Source of the DNA: Lachnospiraceae bacterium MD308
GTDB taxonomy: Bacteria; Bacillota; Clostridia; Lachnospirales; Lachnospiraceae
Direction of reading: 5' to 3'
NCBI GenBank assembly: GCA_010206225.2
Contig: VIQU02000020.1
Location: forward strand, 21,975-85,974
Length of the DNA: 64,000 bases
Part shown: one piece after another, positions 1 through 8,339 of the stretch
How positions within the stretch are numbered: the stretch's first letter is position 1
Layout of the letters: every line of letters starts with the position of its first letter
Made by a program: the position numbers and the translations under genes
The notes under the pieces: generated by a model
Told to the model about the DNA's origin: nothing
Databases searched by the model: none
The model's input: only the letters and a program-made list of their open reading frames with translations

Positions 1-6
1 TTCCAT
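1..6 (-). CDS. Start of a CDS running off the left edge
   Basis: An ATG read on the minus strand at 6..4 is preceded by a strong ribosome binding site (AGGAGG at about 13-18) with 7-8 bases spacing, so a gene starts here and continues leftwards outside the window. Only two codons are visible, so the product cannot be named. A TATAAT-like sequence near 62-68 on the minus strand could be its -10. Confidence 0.5.
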
Positions 7-124
7 GAGATACCTCCTTATCCGCACATATTGTGCTTTATGGACATAAATTCACCTTTATTATTATAAGGCTTATTCTTTTATTTTTCCTCTCTATTCT
101 TGCACAAAAAAGAGAGATGGTTAT

Positions 125-826
125 TCAATAATTGATATTGGCTTTTCGAGCTTGGCTGCATAAATCACGAGTAGATAAAGTATAACTTTTTCCATCCTTG
201 ATAAAATATGTCCCACACTGACGAAACTCAAAATGTACTTTGCGGGCGATACATTGCTCCCGTATGGAAAGCACCCACGCATAGTCAAGTGGTCTGGCAT
301 TTCTGTCTGATTCACCGCCGACTACGACTAATTCAACATTATCAAGATAGTCTGTAAGGCTTATTTCCTCAATCAACGGCTGGCAGATAATATTTTTATG
401 TTTAACAGGCAATTTATTGAAAATAGAAAGCCTGTAATCAGCCCTGTCTTGATTTTCTACCGTACAACCAACCGTAACATTCTCGTATCCATCGTTCCAG
501 TCCTCTGGGATGCAATCCATAAAGCGTTCAATACGCTTTGTTAAAAAAAGAAAGTGCAGGTCTGAACGCTCCCGTATCATCTGCCAACATTCAGAACGCC
601 ATTCATCGGCGTCCTCAACCAAAAAATCCGTAGAAAAACAAAGATAAACGGTCTGCCCCGATTTAATTTTGTATGCTCCCGATTTATTTTTAGCGATAGG
701 GACGTAGAAATTATCCGTTTTTACAATTTTGTTTGTATCAATCCCACGCTTGAAATCGCCCTTATGAATGTAACAATACCTACACCCTTCACTATGTTTG
801 TGGCAACCACGCCACGGATTCCACAT
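125..826 (-). CDS. DUF5131 (phage Gp37/Gp68-like) radical-SAM-type protein
   Basis: A 233-residue protein beginning MWNPWRGC, with a CxxxxxxCxxCY cysteine pattern (Cys8, 15, 18) characteristic of the DUF5131 / Gp37-Gp68 family. This family sits on phages and conjugative elements and is thought to be radical-SAM-related; its substrate is not known to me. A longer reading frame starts at a GTG at 901, but the family normally begins directly at the WNPW/GC block, so I place the start at the ATG at 826. The upstream RBS is weak, so the start is not certain. The C-terminus looks complete. It lies in the decayed mobile element at 1-3.6 kb and is probably element cargo. Confidence 0.8.
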   Translation of the reverse strand: MWNPWRGCHKHSEGCRYCYIHKGDFKRGIDTNKIVKTDNFYVPIAKNKSGAYKIKSGQTVYLCFSTDFLVEDADEWRSECWQMIRERSDLHFLFLTKRIERFMDCIPEDWNDGYENVTVGCTVENQDRADYRLSIFNKLPVKHKNIICQPLIEEISLTDYLDNVELVVVGGESDRNARPLDYAWVLSIREQCIARKVHFEFRQCGTYFIKDGKSYTLSTRDLCSQARKANINY

Positions 827-897
827 TGCTATGTTTATAACCTTACATTCCCACTGACAGGACAGCGTATCCAGATTTGAATAGCCATAAAAATCTA

Positions 898-1008
898 TCA
901 CCCTTTGTGTTTCAATTTTTCTTGTCGTATAGCGTATTGCCGTTCTTTTTCGACTATTCTTTGCTCTCTATTTTGGACTTTCACTTGTTCGTGCTGAAAC
1001 TTTAATAC
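898..1008 (-). pseudogene. Possible C-terminal tail of a deleted gene
   Basis: Open frame of about 36 codons with no convincing start. It is rich in Gln, Arg, Glu and Lys (contains HEQVKVQNREQRIVEKERQ), as in the end of a coiled-coil protein. It ends in a TGA that overlaps the GTG at 899-901. It may be the 3' remnant of an element gene deleted upstream, or simply noncoding. No family was recognised. Confidence 0.25.
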
Positions 1009-1012
1009 TCAC

Positions 1013-1186
1013 TTAGGCTTTCTTCTTTCTTCTATCAATAGGCTTCTCGGCAATTATCGGTATAAGCCAAACACGATTGATATTCATTGCTCCTTCAATA
1101 CGATTTTCTTTGCATAGCCGCTGCACCCACCTAAGCGATACGTTCCATTTTTCTGCGACTTCTTGCGCTGTCATATATTCAAACAT
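1013..1186 (-). CDS. Excisionase-like small HTH protein
   Basis: A 57-residue protein read directly from the sequence: it starts MFEYMTAQEVAEKWNVS, continues RWVQRLCKENRI, and ends PIDRRKKKA. The pattern of a helix-turn-helix with WxVSxRxVQRLCxxxxI followed by NRxWLIP is that of excisionase-family (MerR-like HTH_17) proteins from integrative elements of Firmicutes. It has an ideal RBS (AGGAGGT, 5-6 bases before ATG) and a good promoter upstream (1215-1243). In such elements this protein typically acts in excision or in regulating it. Here the partner integrase is truncated, so it may no longer have that role. Confidence 0.8.
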   Translation of the reverse strand: MFEYMTAQEVAEKWNVSLRWVQRLCKENRIEGAMNINRVWLIPIIAEKPIDRRKKKA

Positions 1187-1214
1187 TTTTGACCTCCTAT
1201 TGCATACTGTATAT

Positions 1215-1243
1215 AGTATAGCCGCTTGAACGAACTATATCAA
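1215..1243 (-). promoter_or_regulatory. SigA-type promoter for the excisionase-like gene
   Basis: On the minus strand, TTGATA (1243-1238) and TATACT (1220-1215) are separated by 17 bases, and the start codon of the HTH gene follows about 30 bases on. Confidence 0.6.
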
Positions 1244-1410
1244 GTGCAAAGGTATGAACTTTAACCAAAGTTGCCCGAAAAGAAAAGCAACAGAGCTTTT
1301 ACCCTCTGCCGCCATATTGCCTTGCCTATGCGAAAATGATTTCCTCGTTCACAATCTCCCTCGCACACGCCCGTATGTTATTGAGGCGTCCGAAAATCCC
1401 AACTTTAAAG

Positions 1411-1518
1411 AAATCCAAACTTTCTTCTGTAAATCCTTTATTTAAGGCATTTTCCAATAGAAAAGTTTGGATTTTATATAAGTTTGGATTTCAGGACAAA
1501 TCCAAAAGTTTAGATTTT
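1411..1518. repeat. Cluster of AAGTTTGGATTT direct/inverted repeats
   Basis: Four or five copies of a 12-base word lie within 108 bases: AAATCCAAACTT (1411-1422, inverted), AAGTTTGGATTT (1463-1474), AAGTTTGGATTT (1480-1491), AAATCCAAAAG (1498-1508, inverted) and AAGTTTAGATTT (1506-1517). The last copy runs into the broken 3' end of the tnpV gene. Pairs of inverted copies could form hairpins. Possible roles are protein-binding iterons, a recombination end, or satellite-like debris. The rest of 1187-1510 contains only a promoter and no supported gene. Confidence 0.6.
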
Positions 1519-1830
1519 CTGAACCCATTCTAAGGCGTTATCTTCTTTTAGGCGTTCCATTATGCCCTGTGCCTGTTTCATGCCTTCTATGAGCCTTTCA
1601 AAGCGTTCCTGCGCCTGCTTGTCAATGTCGGCAAGGTATGTATTCAGCCTGCCGCTTGAGAGAAGATTGGTGTATGTAACCTTGCGGTAATGCTTCAGAT
1701 ATTCTAAGTGTCTCTGTCCCCATATGCCTATCGGCCGTTCTTTTTCAGCGGGTAAAGCTATACACGGTATTAGGTAATCTCCTTGCCGTTCGTATTTGCC
1801 GCCCAGTTCCTCAAAAATCGTCTTTGCCAT
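1510..1830 (-). pseudogene. tnpV: TnpV-family transposon protein, C-terminally truncated
   Basis: A 106-residue protein with the TnpV signature: FEELGGKYERQGDYLIPC near the start, then IGIWGQRHLEYLKHYR, then LADIDKQAQERFERLI. TnpV is a small protein of unknown biochemical role carried by Tn4451/Tn5397-like mobilisable elements. Family members as I remember them continue after the LEWVQ(R/K)M motif for 15-20 more residues. Here the frame reads LEWVQKI and stops, exactly where a run of AAGTTTGGATTT repeats begins. The 3' end therefore looks replaced by unrelated DNA. It may still be translated. Confidence 0.7.
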
Positions 1831-2152
1831 TGTCTGTTACCTCCACATTCATTTTTATTTTGAATGTCCGCAAAATCCGTCCTACATCCGTGGAGCGCAG
1901 GGAAGCGCAACTGTGTACAGCATTGCTGATGTCAAATCATCTCGTATCAGTGACTTTCCGAAAATAAATTTACCGCCTTTGTTCATCTGTGGCATATATC
2001 ATCAGCTCCTTTTCTTAAAAGTGGAAGTCCACTATACCATAAGAAAATTCAAATGTCACTAAGGCTCTCTAAAGCGTGGAAAATTATTTTTTGGCATAGT
2101 GAGAATGGTTAATTGTCAGGATATATTTTTAGCGAGTGAGTTCCTGTTGTCT

Positions 2153-2452
2153 CTAATTGTTTTCGGAAGCGTTATTCTCCGAGTAGTAACGGAACGCTTT
2201 TACGATATAATCAGAAGCCCCCTCTCTATATTTGCTATCAGTCATGCTTTTGATATAATCGCTTGAATGTGTGTTGATAAGCATATTCATGTAGGATTTA
2301 CTACAAGATATGGATACGTTAGTGCTGTTTTCCTGAATAAACGACCATATTTCCTGAACAATGGACTGAATTTTGGAGGAGGAAACATCTTCTGACAAAT
2401 CGACGGTTAGTCTGCCATACAGAATATCAGATTGTTTCCCAATTTCTTTCAC
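2153..2452 (-). CDS. Hypothetical protein of the mobile element
   Basis: A 99-residue acidic, soluble protein of no family I recognise. It is Ser-rich (ISCSKSYMNMLI) and ends SENNASENN. The start used is a GTG (2452). An AGGAG-type RBS lies about 18 bases upstream, closer to non-ATG codons, so the true N-terminus may be a few residues longer. It lies between tnpV and the XRE repressor, on the same strand. It could be a cargo or control protein of the element. Confidence 0.45.
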   Translation of the reverse strand: MKEIGKQSDILYGRLTVDLSEDVSSSKIQSIVQEIWSFIQENSTNVSISCSKSYMNMLINTHSSDYIKSMTDSKYREGASDYIVKAFRYYSENNASENN

Positions 2453-2594
2453 TTCTTCCGTTAATTGTGTTCAGCTCCTTAAATTTGTGAAGAAGCAAGA
2501 CAGAGATTGCCGGCTTATATCTATTCTGCTCCTATGAGAAAAGAATACAGTATCACGTTACGTGGAAGTCAATACTTTTTGTATAAAATTTTTA

Positions 2595-3146
2595 TCACTC
2601 ATTTTCGGGATATATCTTAACAGATATTCCCCGAACACCTTTTTTCACAATCTTGCTATCATCAAGAATACTCTGCTTAACAGCGTCTAAATACTTTGAT
2701 GGCGCTTCTTCAATCGCACGTTGGTGTTCTTCCTCTGACGAGAAGCGTTCCGTATCATTTAAAAGGTTCTCCTGCCATTCCCTTGCTTTCATGTATACGC
2801 CCAACCTATGATTGAGCAGGGAGTTCTTAAAAGATATTCTGATTGTAGAGGGATTGAAACTTCCGTCCTCGTACCTCTCTGCTTCCAAGTTCATATCTAA
2901 TTGTTCGTCCATTTTTAAAATCAAAGACAATACATCTGACACTGTTTCTATATCAAAATCCATGAAAACATTGATACTGATACCCAAAGCATTTGCAATC
3001 TTCATCAGTTGGTCGGGTTTTGGATTGCGGATGCCATACTCATATTTTTTTATTGTGGCGGAATTGATGCCGGAAAGCTGTCCGAGTGTTCCCTGTGATA
3101 TGCCACGCAAATTCCGAAAGTGTTTAATCTTTTCCCCGGTAGTCAT
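2595..3146 (-). CDS. XRE-family transcriptional repressor
   Basis: A 183-residue protein with an N-terminal cro/C1-type helix-turn-helix (residues 5-60: FRNLRGISQGTLGQLSGIN then KKYEYGIRNPKPDQLMKIA). This is followed by an unrecognised C-terminal region ending in a basic/acidic tail. It is transcribed divergently from the integrase stump, and the 178-base gap holds CACA/TGTG palindromes that are good operator candidates. This is the usual arrangement for the master repressor of an integrative element, which controls its own promoter and that of the integrase side. RBS is GGAGGT before ATG. Confidence 0.85.
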   Translation of the reverse strand: MTTGEKIKHFRNLRGISQGTLGQLSGINSATIKKYEYGIRNPKPDQLMKIANALGISINVFMDFDIETVSDVLSLILKMDEQLDMNLEAERYEDGSFNPSTIRISFKNSLLNHRLGVYMKAREWQENLLNDTERFSSEEEHQRAIEEAPSKYLDAVKQSILDDSKIVKKGVRGISVKIYPENE

Positions 3147-3206
3147 GCCAATACCTCCGATTTTTGTAATTTTCGTTATTGCTTAGTTCAATTCTATCAC
3201 ATTAGG

Positions 3207-3295
3207 ACACATTTGTGTATATAAATTTAAAATAGATCTTGGCATTCACAAAAGTGTGCCGCATAATAAAAACATAAAGGTCACATATGTGTACC
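3207..3295. promoter_or_regulatory. Candidate XRE operators in the repressor/integrase intergenic region
   Basis: Three related palindromes: ACACATTTGTGT (3207-3218), CACAAAAGTGTG (3247-3258) and CACATATGTG (3282-3291, inside GGTCACATATGTGTACC). Two share the exact CACA-N2-TGTG form, and the middle one has a 4-base centre. Their spacing (about 40 and 35 bases) and position between divergent genes fit binding sites for the adjacent XRE repressor. Assignment to that protein is inference. Confidence 0.5.
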
Positions 3296-3323
3296 TAAAA
3301 TAAAAAAGGAAAGGAGAGATTTT

Positions 3324-3590
3324 ATGTCAGCGACAAGGGACGGAAAGATGTGGCATTGCCAGTTCTATTATAAGGACTGGCAGGGCATAAGCCACAAGAA
3401 GAACAAGCGGAGATTTAAGACAAAAGCGGAAGCGGAACAGTGGGAACGTGATTTCCTGCAACAGCAACAGAGGAATTTAGACATCAATTTTGAAAACTTC
3501 GTACAAATCTATTATGAGGATATGGAACACCGTCTGCGTGAAAATACCATGCCTACAAAGAAATTTGTCAGAGATATGGGATACCTGTAA
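3324..3590 (+). pseudogene. int: Tyrosine integrase, N-terminal fragment
   Basis: An 88-residue stump of a phage/ICE-type tyrosine recombinase. It keeps the arm-type DNA-binding (AP2-like) domain, residues 1-45: GKMWHCQFYYKDWQG, then KKNKRRFKTKAEAEQWERDF. It also keeps the first helix of the core-binding domain (FVQIYYEDMEHRL). The frame ends after residue 88, whereas intact enzymes are about 370-400 residues. The Arg-His-x-x-Arg-Tyr catalytic domain is absent from the following DNA. It has an intact RBS (GGAAAGGAGAG). The element can therefore not integrate or excise with its own enzyme. Confidence 0.8.
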
Positions 3591-3645
3591 TCCTTCTGTG
3601 CGATACAAACTATGTGCTGCAGTCTGAGTACAGTGAGGTCAAAAT

Positions 3646-4584
3646 TTATATATCAAATAAACTCAATTGCATATTTTTTTGACTTTTAACTTTACGTTCT
3701 GTTATTTTGTCAGCCCCCGTTATATGACTGCAGAGCAGAGGGGAGGACGGATCATAGGACTGAGAATTCTGTCTGCGGATGGCACAATTATGATTGGCAT
3801 AACAATATACACAGCCATTTTGGCAAGTATTATAGAGCCCTAAATCAATACTCGTAATACAACCGCAATTCAATCTTTGATTTTTGTCTTTTTCCATATC
3901 AATAGAACAGTGTAATAGTTTTGAAATAAGTCTGTCGTCAATACATCGGGCATGTTCTATACCATAAGAAGATAATTCTATATCTTCTGCACAAGTATCT
4001 ATTACCAGATTATGTGAATGAGCAATTTGCGCAAATTTATTTGAAATAATATCTTTCTGAGTATAAGATAATTCATAAATATTTTTTTCATTAATATTGT
4101 GAGAGATTTTTGCATATAAGTCAATAAAACTTATAGTTATTTTTTCTGTGTAATGACATAATTGTTTGGTAAGATACTCAAATTGTTCCACATGCCAATC
4201 AATAGAATATTTGTCATTAACAATAATAGGATCATAACGCCATACCACACGTTTTTTCCCAATGAGGTTAGATAATGTCTGGAATGTATCAATTCTTGTG
4301 TTCATATCAGGAAGGTTTGTTTCAAGATCTTTGTCATATGCGTTAAGCGTAAATTGAAAATAGTACATATAATCTGTTAAGGCAGTAAGCTTGTCCACCA
4401 TTGGTTTAGGATTTTTACTCCAAAAAACGATGCAATCAACAACATCTGGAGATAAGTTTATTTTACTTATTTGATGAATGTTCATAGGGTTTCTGACATA
4501 GGCATATTGTTCGCTAAACCGGTTTATAATCCAATCTGAAAAGAAGGCAGGTATATCGGTTCTTCGGCTTGCGCTTATTATCAT
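3646..4584 (-). CDS. DUF1848 domain protein
   Basis: A 312-residue protein starting MIISASRRTDIPAF, the hallmark N-terminus of DUF1848, with YVRNPMNIHQISKINLSP and VVDCIVFWSKNP blocks. The C-terminal cysteine cluster reads CGC...YNTCQNGCVYCYAN, and the last residues are QLSLFDI. The CxxxCxxC-like cluster suggests an iron-sulfur, radical-SAM-like enzyme; the reaction is unknown. An ATG 15 bases upstream exists, but GAGGAAG lies 6 bases before the ATG at 4584 and would be inside the longer form, so 4584 is preferred. The gene flanks the mobile-element remnant and may have arrived with it. Confidence 0.85.
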   Translation of the reverse strand: MIISASRRTDIPAFFSDWIINRFSEQYAYVRNPMNIHQISKINLSPDVVDCIVFWSKNPKPMVDKLTALTDYMYYFQFTLNAYDKDLETNLPDMNTRIDTFQTLSNLIGKKRVVWRYDPIIVNDKYSIDWHVEQFEYLTKQLCHYTEKITISFIDLYAKISHNINEKNIYELSYTQKDIISNKFAQIAHSHNLVIDTCAEDIELSSYGIEHARCIDDRLISKLLHCSIDMEKDKNQRLNCGCITSIDLGLYNTCQNGCVYCYANHNCAIRRQNSQSYDPSSPLLCSHITGADKITERKVKSQKNMQLSLFDI

Positions 4585-4738
4585 AAAATTCTTCCTCATT
4601 TCCCTTAAAATTTATTACTGTTCCATGCACTTCAACTTTTTCCGGATAGATTGTTAAAGCCGGATATTTTCCCCATATGTTTGTATCGCTTTTTTTCGCG
4701 CATGAAAAAGAATGTTTCCTAAACTCATAGTTTTTCAT
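4514..4738 (-). CDS. Possible small protein overlapping the DUF1848 start
   Basis: An open frame of 74 residues whose last 70 bases overlap the start of the DUF1848 gene. The first ~50 residues (MKNYEFRKHSFSCAKK, then YPALTIYPEKVEVHG) have protein-like composition, while the overlapping end looks like an out-of-frame read. AGGA sits directly against the ATG, which is too close for a good RBS. It may be the front part of a longer gene that was broken, or noncoding. No family recognised. Confidence 0.25.
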   Translation of the reverse strand: MKNYEFRKHSFSCAKKSDTNIWGKYPALTIYPEKVEVHGTVINFKGNEEEFYDNKRKPKNRYTCLLFRLDYKPV

Positions 4739-4977
4739 TCCTGCGTTTTTGATTTAGTAAATTATAAATGATATAAAGATAAAAATCTACCGTTAATAAA
4801 TTGCAATTTTGCCTGTTTTTTTATATTCTAAAGATAGAGGTGTGAAAAATCTATTTATCGCTGTCGCTTCGGAAAAACTAATGCGTATAACTTGATGTTT
4901 GTTGAAAATGGGTGTATATTGGGTATTATTCCGGGCAGGGCGGAGTCTATGTAAATAATGCAAATGGAGGCTGCAGA

Positions 4978-5784
4978 TTGAAAGCTATTATAAAAGAAAT
5001 GTTTAATAATTGGAATGAAACACTTATATGGTCTTGTTTACAAGGAATAATGGGAGAAATATATACGAATTCCACAGAAGATGCGGCGATGGCAATATTA
5101 GGAGATTTTGCATTTTATGCAGGAAATCCAAGCGAGGAATTGCTTTTGTTTAAACCAGAGAGAGGTAAACAAGGTTTTATTATCATGGTTCCGCAAAATG
5201 ATGCATGGGCTGGATTGATTGAAGCGTGTTATGGAGATAAAGCAAAAAAGATTACAAGGTACGCGATTAAAAAAGAGAAAGATATATTTGATGCAGTAAA
5301 ATTAGAGCAGGCGGTATTGACTTTGCCAGATGGTTACGAATTAAAGATGCTGGAAGAGCGGGAATATAAAATGTGCCTGAATAATGAATGGGCGAATGAT
5401 CTGGTATCTCAATATAAAGATTATGTTACATATCAAGAGCTGGGGTTGGGCGTGGTTGTTTTAAAGGATGGGGAATTGGCGGCCGGAGCTTCATCTTACA
5501 GTACATACAGCAAAGGGATTGAAATTCAAATCGACACGAGAGAAGATCAGCGAAGGAAAGGGCTGGCATATGCGTGTGGTGCAAAGCTGATTTTGGAATG
5601 CCTGAAGAGGGAACTATATCCGAGCTGGGATGCGCAGAATACATGGTCGGCGGCCTTGGCGGAAAAATTGGGATATCATTTTAGCCATGAATATACTGCT
5701 TATGAGATAAGGGGATATGATGGCTGCGTTGAGGAGGGATTGAATTCTCGTACAGGTAATAATGGTGTGCATAAAATAGAATAA
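4978..5784 (+). CDS. GNAT family N-acetyltransferase
   Basis: A 268-residue protein of the two-part Clostridial GNAT type (PF12746-like). The N-terminal half carries WSCLQGIMGEIY and AMAILGDFAFYAG. The C-terminal GNAT core carries GIEIQIDTREDQRRKGLA, where Q/RxxGxA contacts acetyl-CoA, then WDAQNTWSAALAEKLGYHF. It probably acetylates a small molecule; the substrate is unknown. The reading frame is open back to a GTG at 4912, but GGAGG lies 7 bases before the TTG at 4978, which begins the conserved part. The C-terminus has about 20 extra residues after the usual EYTAYEI end. Confidence 0.8.
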   Translation: MKAIIKEMFNNWNETLIWSCLQGIMGEIYTNSTEDAAMAILGDFAFYAGNPSEELLLFKPERGKQGFIIMVPQNDAWAGLIEACYGDKAKKITRYAIKKEKDIFDAVKLEQAVLTLPDGYELKMLEEREYKMCLNNEWANDLVSQYKDYVTYQELGLGVVVLKDGELAAGASSYSTYSKGIEIQIDTREDQRRKGLAYACGAKLILECLKRELYPSWDAQNTWSAALAEKLGYHFSHEYTAYEIRGYDGCVEEGLNSRTGNNGVHKIE

Positions 5785-5813
5785 AAATACTGTTTTATAT
5801 AGGAGCATACAGA

Positions 5814-5915
5814 ATGAGTAACCATTCGTCTATCTTATTGCGGAAGTTGCGTGAGATATTTATAAAAATTTTTAATGCCGTAACGAATCCTCCTTTTTAT
5901 TTGCGGTTACTTTAG
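5814..5915 (+). CDS. Possible 33-residue ORF, likely remnant
   Basis: AGGAG followed 8 bases later by ATG opens a 33-codon frame (starts MSNHSSILLRKLREIF). It runs into the 3' end of the oppositely transcribed MFS gene. It may be the first codons of a gene whose remainder was lost when the MFS/AraC pair was placed here. No homology recognised. Confidence 0.2.
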   Translation: MSNHSSILLRKLREIFIKIFNAVTNPPFYLRLL

Positions 5916-7068
5916 ACAGCATGTTTTTATGCATAATAACCATAAGAACCAGTATCGCCAGCAAATAAACCGGAAACAGTGATACACTGATATGATTTGC
6001 GATAAATCCGAAAATCGGCGGCATGAAACAGGTTCCCACATAGGCAGACGCCATCTGTACACCAATCATTGCCTGTGACTTATCTGCACCAAAATGTTCC
6101 GGTGTGGAATGTATAATTGATGGATAGACCGGGGCGCAGCCTAAGCCAACCAAAATCAACCCTGACAAGGAGTTTGCTTTGTCAAACGGCAAAAGTAAAA
6201 GTGCGATGCCAGACAAGATAAAGCCTTGTCCGAGCCATATCATTTGCGTATCATTTAGCTTTACCGTTAAAAATCCACTGAAAGCCCTGCCTGCTGTAAT
6301 CCCCATAAAAAACATGCTTGCAAATCCGGCGGCGGTTTCTGCTGATAATCCCCGACGCAGCACAAGATAACTGCTTGCCCATAAACCGGCTGTCGATTCC
6401 AAAGCGCAGTAGCAAAAAAACGTAATCATGACTTCTTTTGCGCCCGGAATTTTAACGATTTGCCGTAAGGAGAGCGGTTTGGCTGCTGCCTCTCCGTCCG
6501 GGTGCCCTCTATCAATGTTTTCGTGTTTTTTCCATAATGGAAGACTGAAAATCAATACAGTAGTCAATACAATTTGAAGAATGGCAATATAGCGGTAACC
6601 CATATTCCAACCCCGTCCGCCAGTCAGTGCATACCCCATGATGTACGGTCCAAGCGAAGCGCCGACACCCCACATACAATGCAGCCAGCTCATGTGTCTG
6701 CTTGCGTAATGGAGTGCAACAAAATTATTTAAAGAAGCGTCTACACTTCCGGCTCCAAGCCCATAAGGAATAGCCCATAAGCACAATGCGGCATAGGAAT
6801 GACTGATTGAAAACCCAAACAATGCAATGGCTGTCATGAGCACACTGGCAGCAGTAACCATGCCTGTTCCGAATTTTTTTGTCAGCCGATCACTTTGCAG
6901 GCTGGAAATAATCGTCCCAACAGCGATAATCATAGAAATTCCGCCTGCATAGGAAACGGGTACAGAAAATTCTTGATACATTGTCGGCCACGCTGAACCT
7001 AATAGGGAATCTGGAAGACCCAGACTGATAAAAGCAAGATAAATAATAACCAGCAATAGCTGAAACAT
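5872..7068 (-). CDS. MFS transporter
   Basis: A 398-residue integral membrane protein with the 12-helix major facilitator pattern. It starts MFQLLLVIIYLAFISLGLPD, which resembles the fucose-permease-like (FucP/YqgE-type) branch, with a DRLTKKFGTG loop after helix 2. The frame is open 50 codons further upstream, but AGGAGG sits 8 bases before the ATG at 7068 and the upstream part would cover the divergent promoter. It is transcribed away from the AraC regulator, which probably controls it. The substrate cannot be deduced; sugar or drug/H+ transport are both possible. Confidence 0.85.
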   Translation of the reverse strand: MFQLLLVIIYLAFISLGLPDSLLGSAWPTMYQEFSVPVSYAGGISMIIAVGTIISSLQSDRLTKKFGTGMVTAASVLMTAIALFGFSISHSYAALCLWAIPYGLGAGSVDASLNNFVALHYASRHMSWLHCMWGVGASLGPYIMGYALTGGRGWNMGYRYIAILQIVLTTVLIFSLPLWKKHENIDRGHPDGEAAAKPLSLRQIVKIPGAKEVMITFFCYCALESTAGLWASSYLVLRRGLSAETAAGFASMFFMGITAGRAFSGFLTVKLNDTQMIWLGQGFILSGIALLLLPFDKANSLSGLILVGLGCAPVYPSIIHSTPEHFGADKSQAMIGVQMASAYVGTCFMPPIFGFIANHISVSLFPVYLLAILVLMVIMHKNMLSKVTANKKEDSLRH

Positions 7069-7183
7069 CTTATTGTCCTCCTGTGTTTTGTTTATCAAAA
7101 GAATACCGTCAAATGACACTTGATACAATACATTTTCAGACATATAATATAAAAAAACCGCCAAATAAAAAGGGAGGAAAAAT

Positions 7184-8089
7184 ATGGCATTACAAGAATG
7201 TGGATTAAACTTAAACAAAGTATCAAAAGAGCTTCAACCGCATGGAAGCCTTGAATTTCCCTGTGCCGGATATTCCTCTTGCCATACAGGCAGACCGGAA
7301 GATATCATCCCGTGGCATTGGCATGAGGAAATGGAAATTGTGTACATAGTAGACGGACAGATGAAAGTAAGAATACCGACAAATATTTTTCTCTTAGAAA
7401 AAGGGGATTGTGTAATTTTCAATTCAAATATTCTTCATTATGCTGAAACTGTCACAGAATGCAAACTGCACTCCCTCGTTTTCAGCCCGGCACTCGTTAC
7501 CGGAAATGAGGATTTTGTTTTTGCAAAAAAGTATATGCAGCCGCTGTTAACCTGCAATAATTTTTCCTGTTATTTTATAAAAGCAAGGAATTATGAAAAC
7601 GTGACAGACTGGTTTAACTGTGCGTTTGAAGCTTTTGCGCAAGCTTGTTATGGATATGAATTTATTGTGCGGGAAAATGTATCCCGTATCTGTCTTTTTT
7701 TATGTGGGAAATTTAACCCGCAGACAGATATGCAAAATGCTTTGCTGAATCAAGACAATCTTCGTATCCGTAAAATGCTTGCCTATATTCATAAGAATTA
7801 TGCAGATGATATATCTCTGTCGGCAATTTCAAGAGCCGCCGGTATTAGTGAAAGGGAATGTCTGCGCTGTTTTAAGAGAACAATCCAGTTTTCTCCTATC
7901 CAGTATCTGTTAAAGTATCGGGTTATGAAGGGGGCTGAAAAGCTGCTTGAAAATCCGGCAGACAGTATATCAGAAACCGCAACTTTGTGCGGCTTTGACA
8001 GTCCAAGCAATTTCGCTAAAGTATTTAAGCGTTTCTATAACTGTACGCCGCGGGAATACAGAAATCTAAATAGGAATGGAGAAATATAA
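7184..8089 (+). CDS. AraC-family transcriptional regulator with cupin sensor
   Basis: A 301-residue protein. Its N-terminal cupin-like sensor (residues 40-100) carries IPWHWHEEMEIVYIVDG and FNSNILHYAE. Its C-terminal double HTH (about 195-295) includes ISLSAISRAAGIS and ETATLCGFDSPSNFAKVFK. The C-terminal motif is the classical AraC signature (GFxSxSxFxxxFK). It probably activates the divergent MFS gene in response to a small molecule; the effector is unknown. Good RBS (GGGAGG) 7 bases from the ATG. Confidence 0.9.
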   Translation: MALQECGLNLNKVSKELQPHGSLEFPCAGYSSCHTGRPEDIIPWHWHEEMEIVYIVDGQMKVRIPTNIFLLEKGDCVIFNSNILHYAETVTECKLHSLVFSPALVTGNEDFVFAKKYMQPLLTCNNFSCYFIKARNYENVTDWFNCAFEAFAQACYGYEFIVRENVSRICLFLCGKFNPQTDMQNALLNQDNLRIRKMLAYIHKNYADDISLSAISRAAGISERECLRCFKRTIQFSPIQYLLKYRVMKGAEKLLENPADSISETATLCGFDSPSNFAKVFKRFYNCTPREYRNLNRNGEI

Positions 8090-8170
8090 CATCATTCCGT
8101 CCTGCTGGTTAGCGGCGACATATGATAAATGCCGATGGAAAGATTTGGTGCGTTTTTGATGAAAAATAAC

Positions 8171-8199
8171 TTGCAAAGTAAGCAGATGTTTGTTATAAT
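8171..8199 (+). promoter_or_regulatory. Promoter of the SDR-MFS-kinase-ETF operon
   Basis: TTGCAA (8171-8176), 17 bases, then TATAAT (8194-8199). Transcription would start near 8206 and give a leader of about 134 bases ahead of the SDR gene. Confidence 0.75.
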
Positions 8200-8220
8200 C
8201 CAAATATAAATTAAATAGAG

Positions 8221-8285
8221 CTCGTTAGATAAGAAAAACGGAAAGATAACAGGTTGTTATATCTTTTGCGTTTTTCTTTTTTTTT
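8221..8285 (+). terminator. Leader terminator 1 with shared CGTTAGATAAGAAA motif (candidate GlpP target)
   Basis: The leader contains CGTTAGATAAGAAA (8223-8236) running into a stem, GAAAAACG (8233-8240) with CGTTTTTC (8269-8276). An inner AAAGAT/ATCTTT stem and a T-run (8277-8285) complete a textbook intrinsic terminator about 55 bases before the first gene. A terminator between promoter and gene implies attenuation. Leaders 2 and 3 in this region carry the same upstream motif, and a GlpP-family antiterminator gene lies in the cluster. That GlpP is the regulator is inference. Confidence 0.7.
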
Positions 8286-8339
8286 GGCAGACGTGTCAAA
8301 GGAACAAAGATTTGAAAGTTTTATGAAAAGGAGAAGAGT

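Noticed and set aside
1254..1533. Two small plus-strand frames near 1.3-1.5 kb
   Set aside because: Cover a promoter/repeat region; no RBS, sequence not protein-like.
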